Origin: Myxococcales bacterium
GTDB taxonomy: Bacteria > Myxococcota_A > Polyangia > Polyangiales > Polyangiaceae
Reading direction: 5' to 3'
Assembly: GCA_016720545.1 (NCBI GenBank)
Contig: JADKKK010000003.1
Location: 372,001 to 436,000, forward strand
Length of the DNA stretch: 64,000 nucleotides
Both the position numbers and the translations under genes were made by a program. The notes under the pieces are model-generated. The model searched no databases, had not been told where the DNA came from, and worked only from the letters and a program-made list of their open reading frames with translations. The stretch's first letter is position 1. Every line of letters begins with the position of its first letter. This document shows positions 8,243 through 16,983 of this stretch, piece by piece.

Positions 8243-8628
8243 GGGCTCTCTTTCGGATCGGGCGTGTCGAGTGGCGTGGGGGGCGTGGCCGCGGGGGCCG
8301 GTGATGTGCGCTGGAGCTCGTGCAGGTAGGCGTCGAGCCGATCGAAGCGAGCCTCGAGCTCGCGGCGGGTGTGCTCGATCCAGTCGACCGCCTCGTCGAG
8401 CGGGCGCGCGTCGAGCCGGCACGGGCGCCACTGGGCGTTTCGGCCGCGAGTGATGAGCCCGCTCTCCTCGAGCACCTTGAGGTGCCGCGAGATGGCGGGC
8501 GCGCTCAGGTCGAAGGGCCGCGCCAGCTCCTGCACCGACGCCTCGCCCTGGCCGAGGCGCGCCAGAATGGCCCGCCGCGTGGGGTGCGCGAGGGCGGCGA
8601 ACGTGCGGCTGAGGGGGTCGGAGGACAT
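8239..8628 (-). CDS. ArsR-family winged-helix regulator
   Basis: A 129-residue ArsR-type transcriptional regulator. The N-terminal 90 residues give the winged helix: LAHPTRRAILARL, then the recognition helix region LSAPAISRHLKVLEESGLI. The metal-binding ELCVCDL motif of true arsenic sensors is absent (VQELARPFDL instead), so it is the non-metal subtype usually paired with SRPBCC proteins. It probably represses its own operon through the 32-bp palindrome that ends 2 bp before its ATG. The C-terminal tail is Pro/Thr-rich. Confidence 0.92.
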   Translation of the reverse strand: MSSDPLSRTFAALAHPTRRAILARLGQGEASVQELARPFDLSAPAISRHLKVLEESGLITRGRNAQWRPCRLDARPLDEAVDWIEHTRRELEARFDRLDAYLHELQRTSPAPAATPPTPLDTPDPKESP

Positions 8629-8630
8629 AG

Positions 8631-8679
8631 TTAACCCATTTGTTAATTAACAAATAGGTTAAATACAGCACCGGGTCAA
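8631..8679 (-). promoter_or_regulatory. ArsR operator palindrome with overlapping promoter
   Basis: A 32-bp near-perfect palindrome occupies 8631-8662: arms TTAACCCATTTGTTAA and TTAACAAATAGGTTAA, one mismatch in 16. It is almost GC-free in a GC-rich background. Reading toward arsR, TTGACC (8679-8674) and TATTTG (8656-8651) give a -35/-10 pair spaced 17 bp, the -10 lying inside the palindrome. Repressor binding would therefore block the promoter. The palindrome ends 2 bp from the ATG, and no ribosome-binding site is visible. Confidence 0.75.
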
Positions 8680-8704
8680 GCCCGCGCGGCCGGACCGCTC
8701 GCGT

Positions 8705-9919
8705 TCACGTGGTGGGCAGGGGCCCCGGGCTCCAAATGTGCACGTCCTGGGCGACGCCCTTCAGGCGCTGCGCGCCGAGGTCCTCGCACGCGACGCCGGT
8801 CGCGTCGACGAACGCCTGGCTCACCAGGAGCGGCCGGTCGAGCGCACGACACAACCCCTGGATACGGCTGGCCAGGTTCACCGCCGGCCCGATCACAGTG
8901 AAGTCGAGGCGGTCGGGGCCGCCGATGTTCCCGTACATCACCTCGCCGAGGTGGATCGACGTGCCGAACTCGAGGAGCGCGCTCCCGGCGCGCGCGGCGT
9001 TCTTCGCCTGCGCGCGCTCGAAGGCCTCTCGCGCCGCGGCGAGGGCGGCGAGGCACGCGCGGCGCTCGTCGCCCACCGAAGAGCGGAACACCGCGAGCAC
9101 CGCGTCGCCGACGAACTTCAGCACCTCGCCACCGTGCGCCTGCACCGCGCCCACGACGCAGTCGAAGTAGTCGTTCAGCAGCGCCAGGAGCTCGGCGCTC
9201 GCGAGGCGGTCGGAGAGGACCGTGAAGTCGCGCAAATCGGTGAACGAGACCGCCGCGTGGATGGGCTCGCCGTCGCCGCGCTTCACCGCGCCTCGCAGCA
9301 CCCGCGCGCCCGCGTCGGCGCCGAGGTAGGTCGTGAGGAGGGTGCGCGCGATGCGGGCCATCACGTGGGCGTCGAGGATGGGCTCGAGCCACCCGACGGT
9401 CGACAGCACGAGCGCGAGCGCCTCGTCGGTGAAGCCGCCCGGCGCGCGCGTGGCCACGCTCACCGCGCCGAACCCCGCGCTCACCGTGTGGCGCGTGCCC
9501 GCGATCAGGTAGTCGGTGAAGCCGTCCGCCCGGAGATCACCGACGATCGCGAAGTCGGCGGGGCACGCGGGGTCGGCGAGCGGCCGGCGGATCACGGCGT
9601 GGGTGCCGAGCTGGATGCTGCGGAGCGGGCTCGCGGCGAACTCGGCGCCAAGGACCGCAGCCCACGCGCGGGCGATCTCGCGGACGGGCCGGCCCTCGCC
9701 CTCCCACACGAAGTTCCACGCGGCGACCTGCGGGTGCAGCGTGGGGATGACATAGAACGCCCGGTCGACGGGGACACCGTCGGCGCGAAGCGCGCGCACG
9801 TACCCCTCGATCAGCGCCGCGGTCGCGGGGGTCGCGCGAGCCTCGCCGTGCAAGTAGTGGAGGGTCGCCCCAGGCTCGACGCTGCCGAGCGGCGGCAACG
9901 GGACGTCGTAGATGGCCAT
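8705..9919 (-). CDS. Class III adenylate/guanylate cyclase-domain protein
   Basis: A 404-residue soluble protein whose C-terminal part (about 215-400) is a class III nucleotide cyclase homology domain. The metal-binding aspartates are D228 in SFTDLRDFT and D272 in FVGDAVLAVF. FTVIGPAVNLASRIQ gives the usual transition-state and dimer-interface region. The N-terminal 200 residues have no transmembrane segment; FAIVGDLRADGFTDYLIAG and VSVATRAPGGFTDE suggest a GAF-like or custom sensor domain. Product specificity (cAMP or cGMP) cannot be read by eye. Confidence 0.9.
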   Translation of the reverse strand: MAIYDVPLPPLGSVEPGATLHYLHGEARATPATAALIEGYVRALRADGVPVDRAFYVIPTLHPQVAAWNFVWEGEGRPVREIARAWAAVLGAEFAASPLRSIQLGTHAVIRRPLADPACPADFAIVGDLRADGFTDYLIAGTRHTVSAGFGAVSVATRAPGGFTDEALALVLSTVGWLEPILDAHVMARIARTLLTTYLGADAGARVLRGAVKRGDGEPIHAAVSFTDLRDFTVLSDRLASAELLALLNDYFDCVVGAVQAHGGEVLKFVGDAVLAVFRSSVGDERRACLAALAAAREAFERAQAKNAARAGSALLEFGTSIHLGEVMYGNIGGPDRLDFTVIGPAVNLASRIQGLCRALDRPLLVSQAFVDATGVACEDLGAQRLKGVAQDVHIWSPGPLPTT

Positions 9920-10131
9920 CGGGCCGATGCTACCTCACCGCCCCCGCGCCGTGCCGCCGCGCGGTCGCGTGAAGCCGCGAGGAGGGCCGGCGAGGCCTCG
10001 TGCAAGCCCCGACACAGCGTCCGCCGAGGCCGCCGGGCGAGTGTGGGCTTGCGCTCGCGGCGGGGAGTGACCATTCATCGCGAAGACCTGCCGCGTCCTC
10101 GAGGCGCGACGTACCCCAAGAGACGAAGGCG

Positions 10132-10743
10132 ATGACCACCCGCGAAGACCACTGGAACACGATTTACCGCACCAAGCCGGCCGACAGGGTGTCGTGGTAC
10201 CAGGCCGACGTCTCCACCTCGCTCGACCTCGTGCGCGCGTGCGGTCTCCCTCCCGGCGCGCCGCTCCTCGACGTGGGGGCCGGGGCCTCGCTGCTGGTCG
10301 ATGGCCTCCTCGGCGCGGGCTTCACCGACGTCACCCTGCTCGACCTCGCGAGCGAGGCGCTGGCCGTCACCCGGGCCCGCCTCGGCGACGAGCCGCGCGT
10401 GCGGGAGGTCGTGGCCGACGTGGCGGCGTGGTCACCGACCCGCACCTACGCGCTCTGGCATGATCGCGCCGTGTTCCACTTCCTCGTCGAGCCCGAGGCG
10501 CGCGCGGGGTACTTGCGGGCGCTCGGCGCGGCCCTCGCGCCCGGTGCGCACGCCATCGTGGGCACCTTCGCCCTCGACGGCCCCGAGCGCTGCAGCGACC
10601 TGCCCGTGCGGCGGTACTCGGCCGAGGGGCTGGCGGAGGAGCTCGCCCCCGTGCTCGAGCACGTGGAGTCGCGCCACCTCCTGCACACGACCCCGTGGGG
10701 CTCGTCGCAGTCGTTCGTGTTCGGCCGCTTTCGCGCGCGTTGA
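10132..10743 (+). CDS. Class I SAM-dependent methyltransferase
   Basis: A 203-residue methyltransferase. Motif I is LLDVGAGAS (45-53), followed by VTLLDLASEAL with the acidic residue at the end of strand 2 and LWHDRAVFHFL at motif IV. The N-terminus (EDHWNTIYRTKPADRVSWYQ) is the trademark of a common small family often annotated as thiopurine- or tellurite-resistance-like methyltransferases. The ATG at 10132 is preceded by AGACGAAGG. It stands alone, divergent from the cyclase gene and convergent with the epimerase gene. The substrate is unknown. Confidence 0.9.
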   Translation: MTTREDHWNTIYRTKPADRVSWYQADVSTSLDLVRACGLPPGAPLLDVGAGASLLVDGLLGAGFTDVTLLDLASEALAVTRARLGDEPRVREVVADVAAWSPTRTYALWHDRAVFHFLVEPEARAGYLRALGAALAPGAHAIVGTFALDGPERCSDLPVRRYSAEGLAEELAPVLEHVESRHLLHTTPWGSSQSFVFGRFRAR

Positions 10744-10817
10744 AGGCGACCGATCACGCAGCGCGTGCGTGCCTCGCGCAGAGTCTGCGCCACACACACC
10801 GCCCGCGCGATGTCGCC

Positions 10818-11852
10818 TCACGGCCGGCGCGAGGCGCCCGCGGTCTGCGCGATGGCCTCCCAGTCGATCGGGACGCGGGGCACGTAGCCGAGCACGTCAC
10901 GCGCCCGCCGCCCGTCCAGGACGCCGCTCAGGTGGAAGCGCAGCGCGTTCGAATCGTACCGAAACTCCGCGTGGATCGCCCGCTGGCGCAGGCCGTAGAG
11001 CGGCCGCAGGAGCGGCCCCGGGACCGGGATCGACACGCGGCGCGCGAGCTCCACGGCGCGGGAGAGCGGCAACACGTCCCGACCGACGATGTTGAAGATG
11101 CCGGTCGGGCGCGGCCCCTCGCCAAGCCCCCCGCGCGGCGCCGCGCCGTCGACCGCGCGAGGCGACCGCAACGCCGCGAGCGTCGCCGACACAGCGTCGT
11201 CGATCGAGAGCAGCGAGAGCATCGGGTCGAAGCCGATGGGACGAAAGCACACCTTGGACGACAGGTAGTCGAAGAGCTGGCTGCCCGAGGCGGGCGCGAG
11301 CAACTCGGCGAAGCGGAGCACCGCGATCGACAGCCGTGACATGCCCATGCGCATGCACACCGTCACGTCGGCCTCGAGGCGATCGCGCTCGATCTGCGGC
11401 ATCCCGCCGACGAGGCGCAGCGGGTGCTCTTCGGCGATCAGCACCGGTTCGTCGGGGTCGATGCGGTAGACGTCGGCGTAGCTGCGAAAGACGAAGTGGT
11501 CGATCGTGGGGTGCTCTTCGGAGAGCCGCAGCAGCTCCCGCGTCGAGTCCACGTTGAGCTGCCTGATCTTCCGGCCCGCGTCGGCCGCGCGCCGGTGCCA
11601 TGCGCCATGCACGACGGCGCGTAGCCCGAGCTCGCGGGCCGGTCCGCCGAGCAAGGTCTGGAGGTCCCGCGGCCGGGTGAGATCCGCACGCACGTAGGTG
11701 AGCCGCGGATCGGCCGGCAAGAGCCGCGCGGCCTCCTCATTCGACTCGGCCCCCACCGCGAGCACGGGGCAGAGCCCTGGCTCCGCCAGCAGTCCCCGCG
11801 CGAGGGCGCGCCCGTAGGGCGTGGTCGCCCCTGTCAGCAACACCCCGCTCAC
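10818..11852 (-). CDS. NAD(P)-dependent epimerase/dehydratase-like (extended SDR) protein
   Basis: A 344-residue extended SDR with the nucleotide-binding loop TGATTPYG (7-14) and RADLTRPRDLQTLL next to strand 3. The catalytic YxxxK is not evident (MPQIERDRLEADV at the usual place), so it may be an atypical member without classical dehydrogenase chemistry. The GTG start overlaps the stop of the acyltransferase gene by 4 bp (GTGA at 11849-11852), so translation is coupled. Pairing with a lipid acyltransferase suggests a role in lipid or sterol-like metabolism; this is inference. Confidence 0.85.
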   Translation of the reverse strand: MSGVLLTGATTPYGRALARGLLAEPGLCPVLAVGAESNEEAARLLPADPRLTYVRADLTRPRDLQTLLGGPARELGLRAVVHGAWHRRAADAGRKIRQLNVDSTRELLRLSEEHPTIDHFVFRSYADVYRIDPDEPVLIAEEHPLRLVGGMPQIERDRLEADVTVCMRMGMSRLSIAVLRFAELLAPASGSQLFDYLSSKVCFRPIGFDPMLSLLSIDDAVSATLAALRSPRAVDGAAPRGGLGEGPRPTGIFNIVGRDVLPLSRAVELARRVSIPVPGPLLRPLYGLRQRAIHAEFRYDSNALRFHLSGVLDGRRARDVLGYVPRVPIDWEAIAQTAGASRRP

Positions 11853-12742
11853 TGGAACACGCCCTTCCGTTCCCGCAGGCCCCGCGCGATGAGGGCCTCG
11901 ACGGCCGCGCGCGTCCGGTCGGCGGCGCGCTGCACGATCTCGGGCCGGCGCGCGTCCTCCGGGGCGTAGCCGAAGTGGATCGGGGCTCCGTAGTGGATGT
12001 GGTAGCGGACCGGCAGCGGGAGCGGCGTCGCGGGCACGGGCAGGTAGGGCGCGCCGAGCACGCGTATCGGGAGGCGGGCGAGCTGCGGCCACTGCTCCTC
12101 CGCGCCGATCACCGCGACCGGGACGATGGGCACCCCGTGGGCGATCGCCGTCTCGGCGTGGCCCACCCGCCAGCCCTGCAAGCGGTAGCGCTCACGGAAG
12201 CGCTTGCCCACGCCCGGCGTGCCCTCGGGGAAGATGAGCACGAGCTCGCCCGCCTCGAGCAGGAAGCGCAGGTTTTCGCGGGTGCCAGGCGCCGCGCCCG
12301 CGCGCGCAAAGAAGAGGCCCGCGAAGGGCAGCAGCGGCACGAAGCGATCGACGATGGTCCGCGGCACGCGCGGCGGCTCGGTGTGGCGCTGCACGTCGAG
12401 GTAGATCATCGCGCCGTCGAGCGGGAGGGTGCCGCTGTGGTTGGAGACCAGGATCGCCGGGCCACGCGCCGGCAGGTGCTCGGTGCCGTGGGACTCGACT
12501 CGAAAATACGACTCGTAGAGGAACCGGAAGGCGCCGAGGCCCGCGGCGACCCAGTCGGGGTGGAGCCCGAGGGCGTCGTAGCCGTGACCCGCGTCGTCGT
12601 ACTGAAGCCTCGCGACGCGCTCGCGCTGGGCCTCGGGCAGCAGCACGCGCGCGAGGGCGCGCGCGAACGGGCGCGGCGCGGGGCGCGGCGCACCCGACGC
12701 GGGGCGCGACGCAGGGCACGAAGATGGGGGCTTGGGGGTCAT
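11849..12742 (-). CDS. PlsC-like (MGAT-type) acyltransferase
   Basis: A 297-residue member of the lysophospholipid acyltransferase superfamily, which moves an acyl group from a thioester to a glycerol or similar hydroxyl. Motif 1 is VSNHSGTLPLDGAM (99-112), the H-x6-D variant of the MGAT-like branch rather than the plain HX4D of PlsC. Motif 3 is FPEGTPG (171-177) and the VPIVPV motif lies further on. It starts at ATG 12742, with a Pro/Ala-rich N-terminal tail. It is the first gene of a coupled two-gene unit with the SDR protein. Confidence 0.9.
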   Translation of the reverse strand: MTPKPPSSCPASRPASGAPRPAPRPFARALARVLLPEAQRERVARLQYDDAGHGYDALGLHPDWVAAGLGAFRFLYESYFRVESHGTEHLPARGPAILVSNHSGTLPLDGAMIYLDVQRHTEPPRVPRTIVDRFVPLLPFAGLFFARAGAAPGTRENLRFLLEAGELVLIFPEGTPGVGKRFRERYRLQGWRVGHAETAIAHGVPIVPVAVIGAEEQWPQLARLPIRVLGAPYLPVPATPLPLPVRYHIHYGAPIHFGYAPEDARRPEIVQRAADRTRAAVEALIARGLRERKGVFQ

Positions 12743-12853
12743 CGGGTGCGCTGTCAGGGAGCAAGAACCGAGCCCACTCGTTCGCGTGGGCTGGGGCGAC
12801 GCGGAGACCGGCGCCCGCGCCTCGTCGCCGCGCTCCGTGGTACCGTGGACGCC

Positions 12854-13723
12854 GTGAGCGCTCCGCTTCTCGCCGCGACCGATCTGCGCCTCGACGAGGG
12901 CGCGAGCGTCGTCGTCGAGGGGCTCACGTTCGAGACCCAGGGCGACAAGGTGCTCGTCTTCGGTGGGTCCTGGCCGGTGCTGCGCGCGGCCCTCCGCGAG
13001 CTCGCGCCGCGCCGCGGGGCCCTTCTGCTGGGCGGCCACACGCCCGAGCACGCGGCCCGCGCGTCGACCGTCGCGATCGCGCCGCTCGATCCGCCGCTGC
13101 CCCCAGAGCTCACGCCCCGAGCCTACATCGCGTGGAGCGCGCGGCTCGCCACGACCAACGCCGGCCTCGCGCGGAAGCGGGCCGCGGAGGCGCTGGGCGC
13201 GCTCGGGCTCGAGCCCGTCGCCGGCTCGCCGCTCGGCCGGTGCGCCCTCACGGGCAGGCGCGCGACGGTCGTGGCAGCGGCCCTCGCGACCGGCGCCCCC
13301 GCGCTGCTCGTGGCCGATCCCACCGCGGGGCTCGCCGACGACGAGGCGCGGGGGTTCGCGCGCATACTGGTCAAGTCACTTGACAATATACGCTGGGCGC
13401 TGTTCGCCCCTCGCCTCGCCCTCGAGAGCCCGCTCGCCCTCGCCGCCGACGAGGCGCTCGTCCTCGGCGCGAGCGAGGTCCTCGCGCAGGGCGCGCCCGG
13501 CGATGTGGCCGCGCGCGAGCGGCGCTTCGCGATGCGTGTCCATGGCGAGGCCGAGGCGTTCGCGGCCGCGCTCGCAGCGCGCGGCTTCACGACGTCGGGC
13601 TCCCCGCCCCGCCTCTTCGTGGAGCTCACGGGCTCGCAGGGCACGCGCGACCTCTTTGCGCTCGCCCTCGAGCACCGCGCGATCATCGTGGAGCTCTCCC
13701 CGGTCGCGGGTGCGCTCGCGTAG
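12854..13723 (+). CDS. Degenerate ABC-ATPase-like protein
   Basis: The 289-residue product has the order of an ABC ATPase but not its catalytic motifs. LRLDEGASVVVEGLTFETQGDKVLVFGG corresponds to the strands before the P-loop, where GxxGxGKST is replaced by GGSWPVLRAAL. ALTGRRATVVAAALATG sits where the LSGGQ helix should be. ALLVADPTAGLADDEA matches Walker B plus D-loop, with the catalytic Glu replaced by Pro. It is probably a non-hydrolysing pseudo-ATPase, perhaps regulatory. The GTG at 12854 is one of two nearby GTGs (also 12845). The next gene, 70 bp downstream, is uncharacterised. Confidence 0.7.
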   Translation: MSAPLLAATDLRLDEGASVVVEGLTFETQGDKVLVFGGSWPVLRAALRELAPRRGALLLGGHTPEHAARASTVAIAPLDPPLPPELTPRAYIAWSARLATTNAGLARKRAAEALGALGLEPVAGSPLGRCALTGRRATVVAAALATGAPALLVADPTAGLADDEARGFARILVKSLDNIRWALFAPRLALESPLALAADEALVLGASEVLAQGAPGDVAARERRFAMRVHGEAEAFAAALAARGFTTSGSPPRLFVELTGSQGTRDLFALALEHRAIIVELSPVAGALA

Positions 13724-13793
13724 ACTCGCGCGACGGACCCACCCGACTGCTCCGACAGACCGACGAGACGACGAGACGAGGAGACGCGAAGGA

Positions 13794-14450
13794 ATGGCGA
13801 ACGACGACGAAGCGCTCGAGCCCCGTGAGGGCGCAGGCACGCTGGCCGCGCGGAGCCTCGGGCCGAGCCGTATGGGGGTATACACCGCGCTCGGCACGCT
13901 GAGCGGCGTCGTGCCCCTGCCCTGGGTGCCCGACGCTGTGGCCCGTCGCATTCGAGGGGCGCTCGCCCACGAGATCGTGAGCCGCCACGGGCTGTCGCTC
14001 ACGCCCGAGGCGAGGCGCATCCTCGCGAGCACGGGCGGCGTCGAGGGCCCGCGCGGCGTCGTCGCCGAGGCCGTGGTGTTCGCCACGACCAAGGTGCTCG
14101 GGCGCTTCGGGCCGCTCGCGTTCCTCGCGCCGGTGCGCCTCGGCGTGACCACGTTCCTCCTCGGGCACCTGCTGCAGCGCTACCTCGAGACCGCCCGCAA
14201 GGGGCGCGCCGTGAGGGTCGACGCCGAGGAGGCGCGCCGCGTGCGCCGGGCCATCGACCAGGCCGTGCTCTACGTGTTCACGACCGAGGGCGAGGGCGAG
14301 AAGTTTCAGATCCCACGCGCGCCGGAAGACCTCCGCGACGGCACGACCCAGCTCATCGACAGCGTGCTCATCTCCGCCGCCAACGTGCCGGCGTGGCTCG
14401 TGCGCAGGGTCGAGACCGCCTTCGACGAGCTGCTCACGACGCTCGCCTGA
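13794..14450 (+). CDS. Uncharacterised protein with hydrophobic central segments
   Basis: 218 residues from ATG 13794, preceded by the good ribosome-binding site GAAGGA. I do not recognise the family. The N-terminus is acidic and polar; GVYTALGTLSGVVPLPWVPDAVARRI and the region RFGPLAFLAPVRLGVTTFLLGHLLQRYLE (about 104-132) are amphipathic or membrane-associating. The C-terminus is helical (SVLISAANVPAWLVRRVETAF). It lies 70 bp after the degenerate ABC-like gene on the same strand and could share its transcript. Codon use matches its neighbours, so it is a real gene. Confidence 0.8.
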   Translation: MANDDEALEPREGAGTLAARSLGPSRMGVYTALGTLSGVVPLPWVPDAVARRIRGALAHEIVSRHGLSLTPEARRILASTGGVEGPRGVVAEAVVFATTKVLGRFGPLAFLAPVRLGVTTFLLGHLLQRYLETARKGRAVRVDAEEARRVRRAIDQAVLYVFTTEGEGEKFQIPRAPEDLRDGTTQLIDSVLISAANVPAWLVRRVETAFDELLTTLA

Positions 14451-14580
14451 CCGGCGCCGCCGAGGCGACAAAAGAGGAATCGTGTCAGGCGCTTGCGCGT
14501 GGCCTGTCTCGCCCACGCGCGTGGCCGCGCGGCGCGACGCGTGGGCCGCCTTCGTCCGTCGCCGTGCTAACAAGCGGCCC

Positions 14581-15714
14581 ATGAGGCAGCTCGTCCAGAA
14601 GGCCCGGCGCGTCGTGGTGAAGGTGGGCTCGCGCACGCTCGCGAGCGACCGCGAGGTGTTCGGGCGGCTCGCCGACGCCGTCGCCCGCGCCCAGGCCGGC
14701 GGGCGCTCGGTCGTGCTGGTGTCGAGCGGGGCCATCGCTCTCGGCGCGAAGAAGCTCGGCTACCCTACCCGCCCCAAGGAGATGGCCAAGCTGCAGGCGG
14801 CCGCCGCGGCGGGGCAGAGCCTGCTCATGCGCGCCTACGAGGAGGCCTTCGGCGCGCGCGGACTCGCGGTCGCCCAGGTGCTGCTCACCCACGCCGATCT
14901 CGCCGATCGCGCGCGGGTCAACAACGCACGCGCGGCGCTGTCCGCGCTGCTCGACGCGCGCGCGGTGCCCGTCCTGAACGAGAACGACTCGGTCTCGGTG
15001 GAGGAGATCAAGTTCGGCGACAACGACCAGCTCTCGGCGCTGGTCGCGCCCCTCGTCGACGCGGAGCTCCTCGTGCTCTTGTCCGACATCCCGGGGCTGC
15101 TCGACGCGGAGGGCGAGCGCGTGCCCGAGGTGCGCGACATCACGAACGAGGCGATGCGCCTCGTGCGGAGCGGGAAGAGCGCCGAGGGCACGGGCGGCAT
15201 GGCGAGCAAGCTCGAGGCCGCGCGCCTCGCGACGCTCACGGGCGCGCAGGTGGTCATCGCCGACGCGCGCGCGCGCGACGTGCTCGATCGCGTGCTCGCG
15301 GGCGACGACGTGGGCACGTGGTTCGTGGCGCCCGAGAAGCGCATCTCCGCGAAGCGCGCGTGGATCGCGTTCACTCTTCGGCCGCGCGGCGCGCTCGTGC
15401 TCGACCCTGGCGCCGCCCGGGCTGTCACCGAGAAAGGCAAGAGCGTGCTCAGCGTGGGTGTGCTGGGCGTGCGCGGCGACTTCCGCGCGGGCGACGCCGT
15501 GCGCCTCTTGTCGCACGAGGGGGTGGAGCTCGGCCGCGGCCTGTCTCGGCTCGCGGTGGAGGCGGCCACCCGCGTCGCGGGCACCAAGGCGAGCGCGCCC
15601 GTCACGCCGAAGGCGGGCGGGGGCAAGGTCGCGTCGAAGCCCGACGATGACCGCGACGTGCTCGTGCACCGCGACGAGCTCGTGGTGTTCGCGAAGGCGA
15701 GCGCCGTCGGCTAG
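14581..15714 (+). CDS. proB: Glutamate 5-kinase with PUA domain
   Basis: Catalyses ATP-dependent phosphorylation of glutamate, the first step of proline synthesis. The 377-residue protein has the amino-acid-kinase fold: VVVKVGSRTL at 11-20, LVSSGAIALGAKKL, VLNENDSV, FGDNDQLSALVA and GTGGMASKLEAA. A C-terminal PUA domain (about 280-350) is typical of proB. A 30-residue Lys/Ala/Pro linker precedes the final stretch RDVLVHRDELVVF, an unusual insertion inside the PUA end. ATG 14581 is chosen because the homology starts there. No proA is adjacent. The stop codon abuts the inverted-repeat element. Confidence 0.95.
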   Translation: MRQLVQKARRVVVKVGSRTLASDREVFGRLADAVARAQAGGRSVVLVSSGAIALGAKKLGYPTRPKEMAKLQAAAAAGQSLLMRAYEEAFGARGLAVAQVLLTHADLADRARVNNARAALSALLDARAVPVLNENDSVSVEEIKFGDNDQLSALVAPLVDAELLVLLSDIPGLLDAEGERVPEVRDITNEAMRLVRSGKSAEGTGGMASKLEAARLATLTGAQVVIADARARDVLDRVLAGDDVGTWFVAPEKRISAKRAWIAFTLRPRGALVLDPGAARAVTEKGKSVLSVGVLGVRGDFRAGDAVRLLSHEGVELGRGLSRLAVEAATRVAGTKASAPVTPKAGGGKVASKPDDDRDVLVHRDELVVFAKASAVG

Positions 15715-16016
15715 CTAGTCCCCTGGAGTCGTGGTTCGTATCAGAAGTCCGGTCTTCGGTGTCATGCCGAGGAGCGAGGGGGTGCCCCGTTTTCGGCGGC
15801 GGCGGGCCCGTCCTCAACTCGGACGTCGTTCCGCGCGGTGGAGGCGGCGCTTTGCGCTCAGGGGACAGTGGTTTCGGGTGTGACCGCGCGAGAACGCCGA
15901 CCCTCGAACATGAGTATCCTCCCACCGCCGCCGAAAACGGGACACCCCCTCGCGCCCTTGTGGCGAAAGGCCGAGCCGCGCGACTTCTGGAAGGGATCAC
16001 GCTTCCAGGGGACTAG
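15715..16016. mobile_element. 302-bp MITE-like element with terminal inverted repeats
   Basis: The ends are perfect inverted repeats of 13 bp (CTAGTCCCCTGGA at 15715-15727, its complement at 16004-16016). Inner arms 15774-15806 and 15921-15953 are also inverted, matching in 31 of 33 positions around GTTTTCGGCGGCGG. The arms are symmetric (59 and 63 bp from each end), so each side forms a ~95-bp imperfect repeat around a 114-bp centre. CTAG borders both ends and could be a target duplication. No transposase is encoded. It starts directly after the proB stop codon. Confidence 0.75.
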
Positions 16017-16089
16017 GTCTGACCTCATTTTGGCGTCCTCTCGCCCCGCCGCGACTCGCGCGCGGCGCGCGAGCTGCTACATCCCTGAA

Positions 16090-16962
16090 GTGAGCCCGCT
16101 TCGCTCGCTTGGGCCTTCGACGGTCGCGAAGATCCTGACCGCGGGGAGCCTGCTCGCGCTCACCGGGTGCGCGTACCCATTCTCGGCGCTCTCGCCATTC
16201 TCGCGCACGAACGCGCGCGTCCTCGAGGAGACCTCGCTCGGCGGCGTGAGCGCGGGCAACGCGCGACCCGGCGACGCCGTGGTGCGCGTGTGGATAGGAC
16301 GCGGCACCTGCTCTGGCGTGCTCGTCGCGCCGCGCGTCGTGCTGACGGCGCGGCACTGCATCACCGAGACCACCGCGAGCCGCGAGGCGACCTCGCGGCC
16401 GAAGGTGCCCGGCGCGCTCCACGTCGAGCTCGGCGGCGACTACCTCCCGTGGGGGCGCGTCGCGGTCACCGGCGTCCACGTGTGCGAAGCTTCACCGAAC
16501 GAAGAGCGCGATCTCGCCGCGCTGCTCCTCGACCGGCCCGTGCCCCCCGACGTGCCGCTCTTGGCCCTCGGGAGCCCCCGCGACGACGGGCGCTACGCGG
16601 TGCTCGGGTTCGGGTCCGACGTGTGGCCCAAGACCGTGGGCGGGATCACGGCGGAGGCCAAGCGGCGGCACGTCACGCGCGGGTCCGTAAAATCCACCAG
16701 CCCCGACACGGTTACGGTGCACGCCGCGACGCTGCACGGCGACTCGGGCGGCGCGGTGGTCGACCTCGAGACGCGCGCGCTCGTCGCCGTGGTCTCGCGC
16801 GGCGACTACGCCGAGCGGGCGATGGACAACGTGCGCTACGGCGACATCACCGTGGGCGCGCGGGTCGACCGCTGCGAGCACGCGGTGCGCGCGGCGCTGG
16901 TCGCCGCGGAGCCCGCTGGGGCCGCCAGCCGCGCGCGGCGGGTGGCGACGGTCCGCGACTGA
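16090..16962 (+). CDS. Trypsin-like serine protease lipoprotein
   Basis: A 290-residue secreted S1-family protease. The N-terminus is a lipoprotein signal with lipobox LALTGC (cysteine 27). The triad is H89 in LTARHC, D141 in EERDLAAL and S219 in LHGDSGGAVV; C74 and C90 flank the histidine as in trypsins. It starts at GTG 16090, because the open frame further upstream runs through the inverted-repeat element and is not protein-like. The catalytic domain is intact, so an active envelope protease is expected. The target is unknown. Confidence 0.88.
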   Translation: MSPLRSLGPSTVAKILTAGSLLALTGCAYPFSALSPFSRTNARVLEETSLGGVSAGNARPGDAVVRVWIGRGTCSGVLVAPRVVLTARHCITETTASREATSRPKVPGALHVELGGDYLPWGRVAVTGVHVCEASPNEERDLAALLLDRPVPPDVPLLALGSPRDDGRYAVLGFGSDVWPKTVGGITAEAKRRHVTRGSVKSTSPDTVTVHAATLHGDSGGAVVDLETRALVAVVSRGDYAERAMDNVRYGDITVGARVDRCEHAVRAALVAAEPAGAASRARRVATVRD

Positions 16963-16983
16963 GCGCGGTCAGGCGCGGGCGAA

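Noticed and set aside
15838..16089. Upstream extension of the serine protease frame through the inverted-repeat element
   Set aside because: The peptide is not protein-like and would bury the lipoprotein signal; GTG 16090 puts the signal at the N-terminus.
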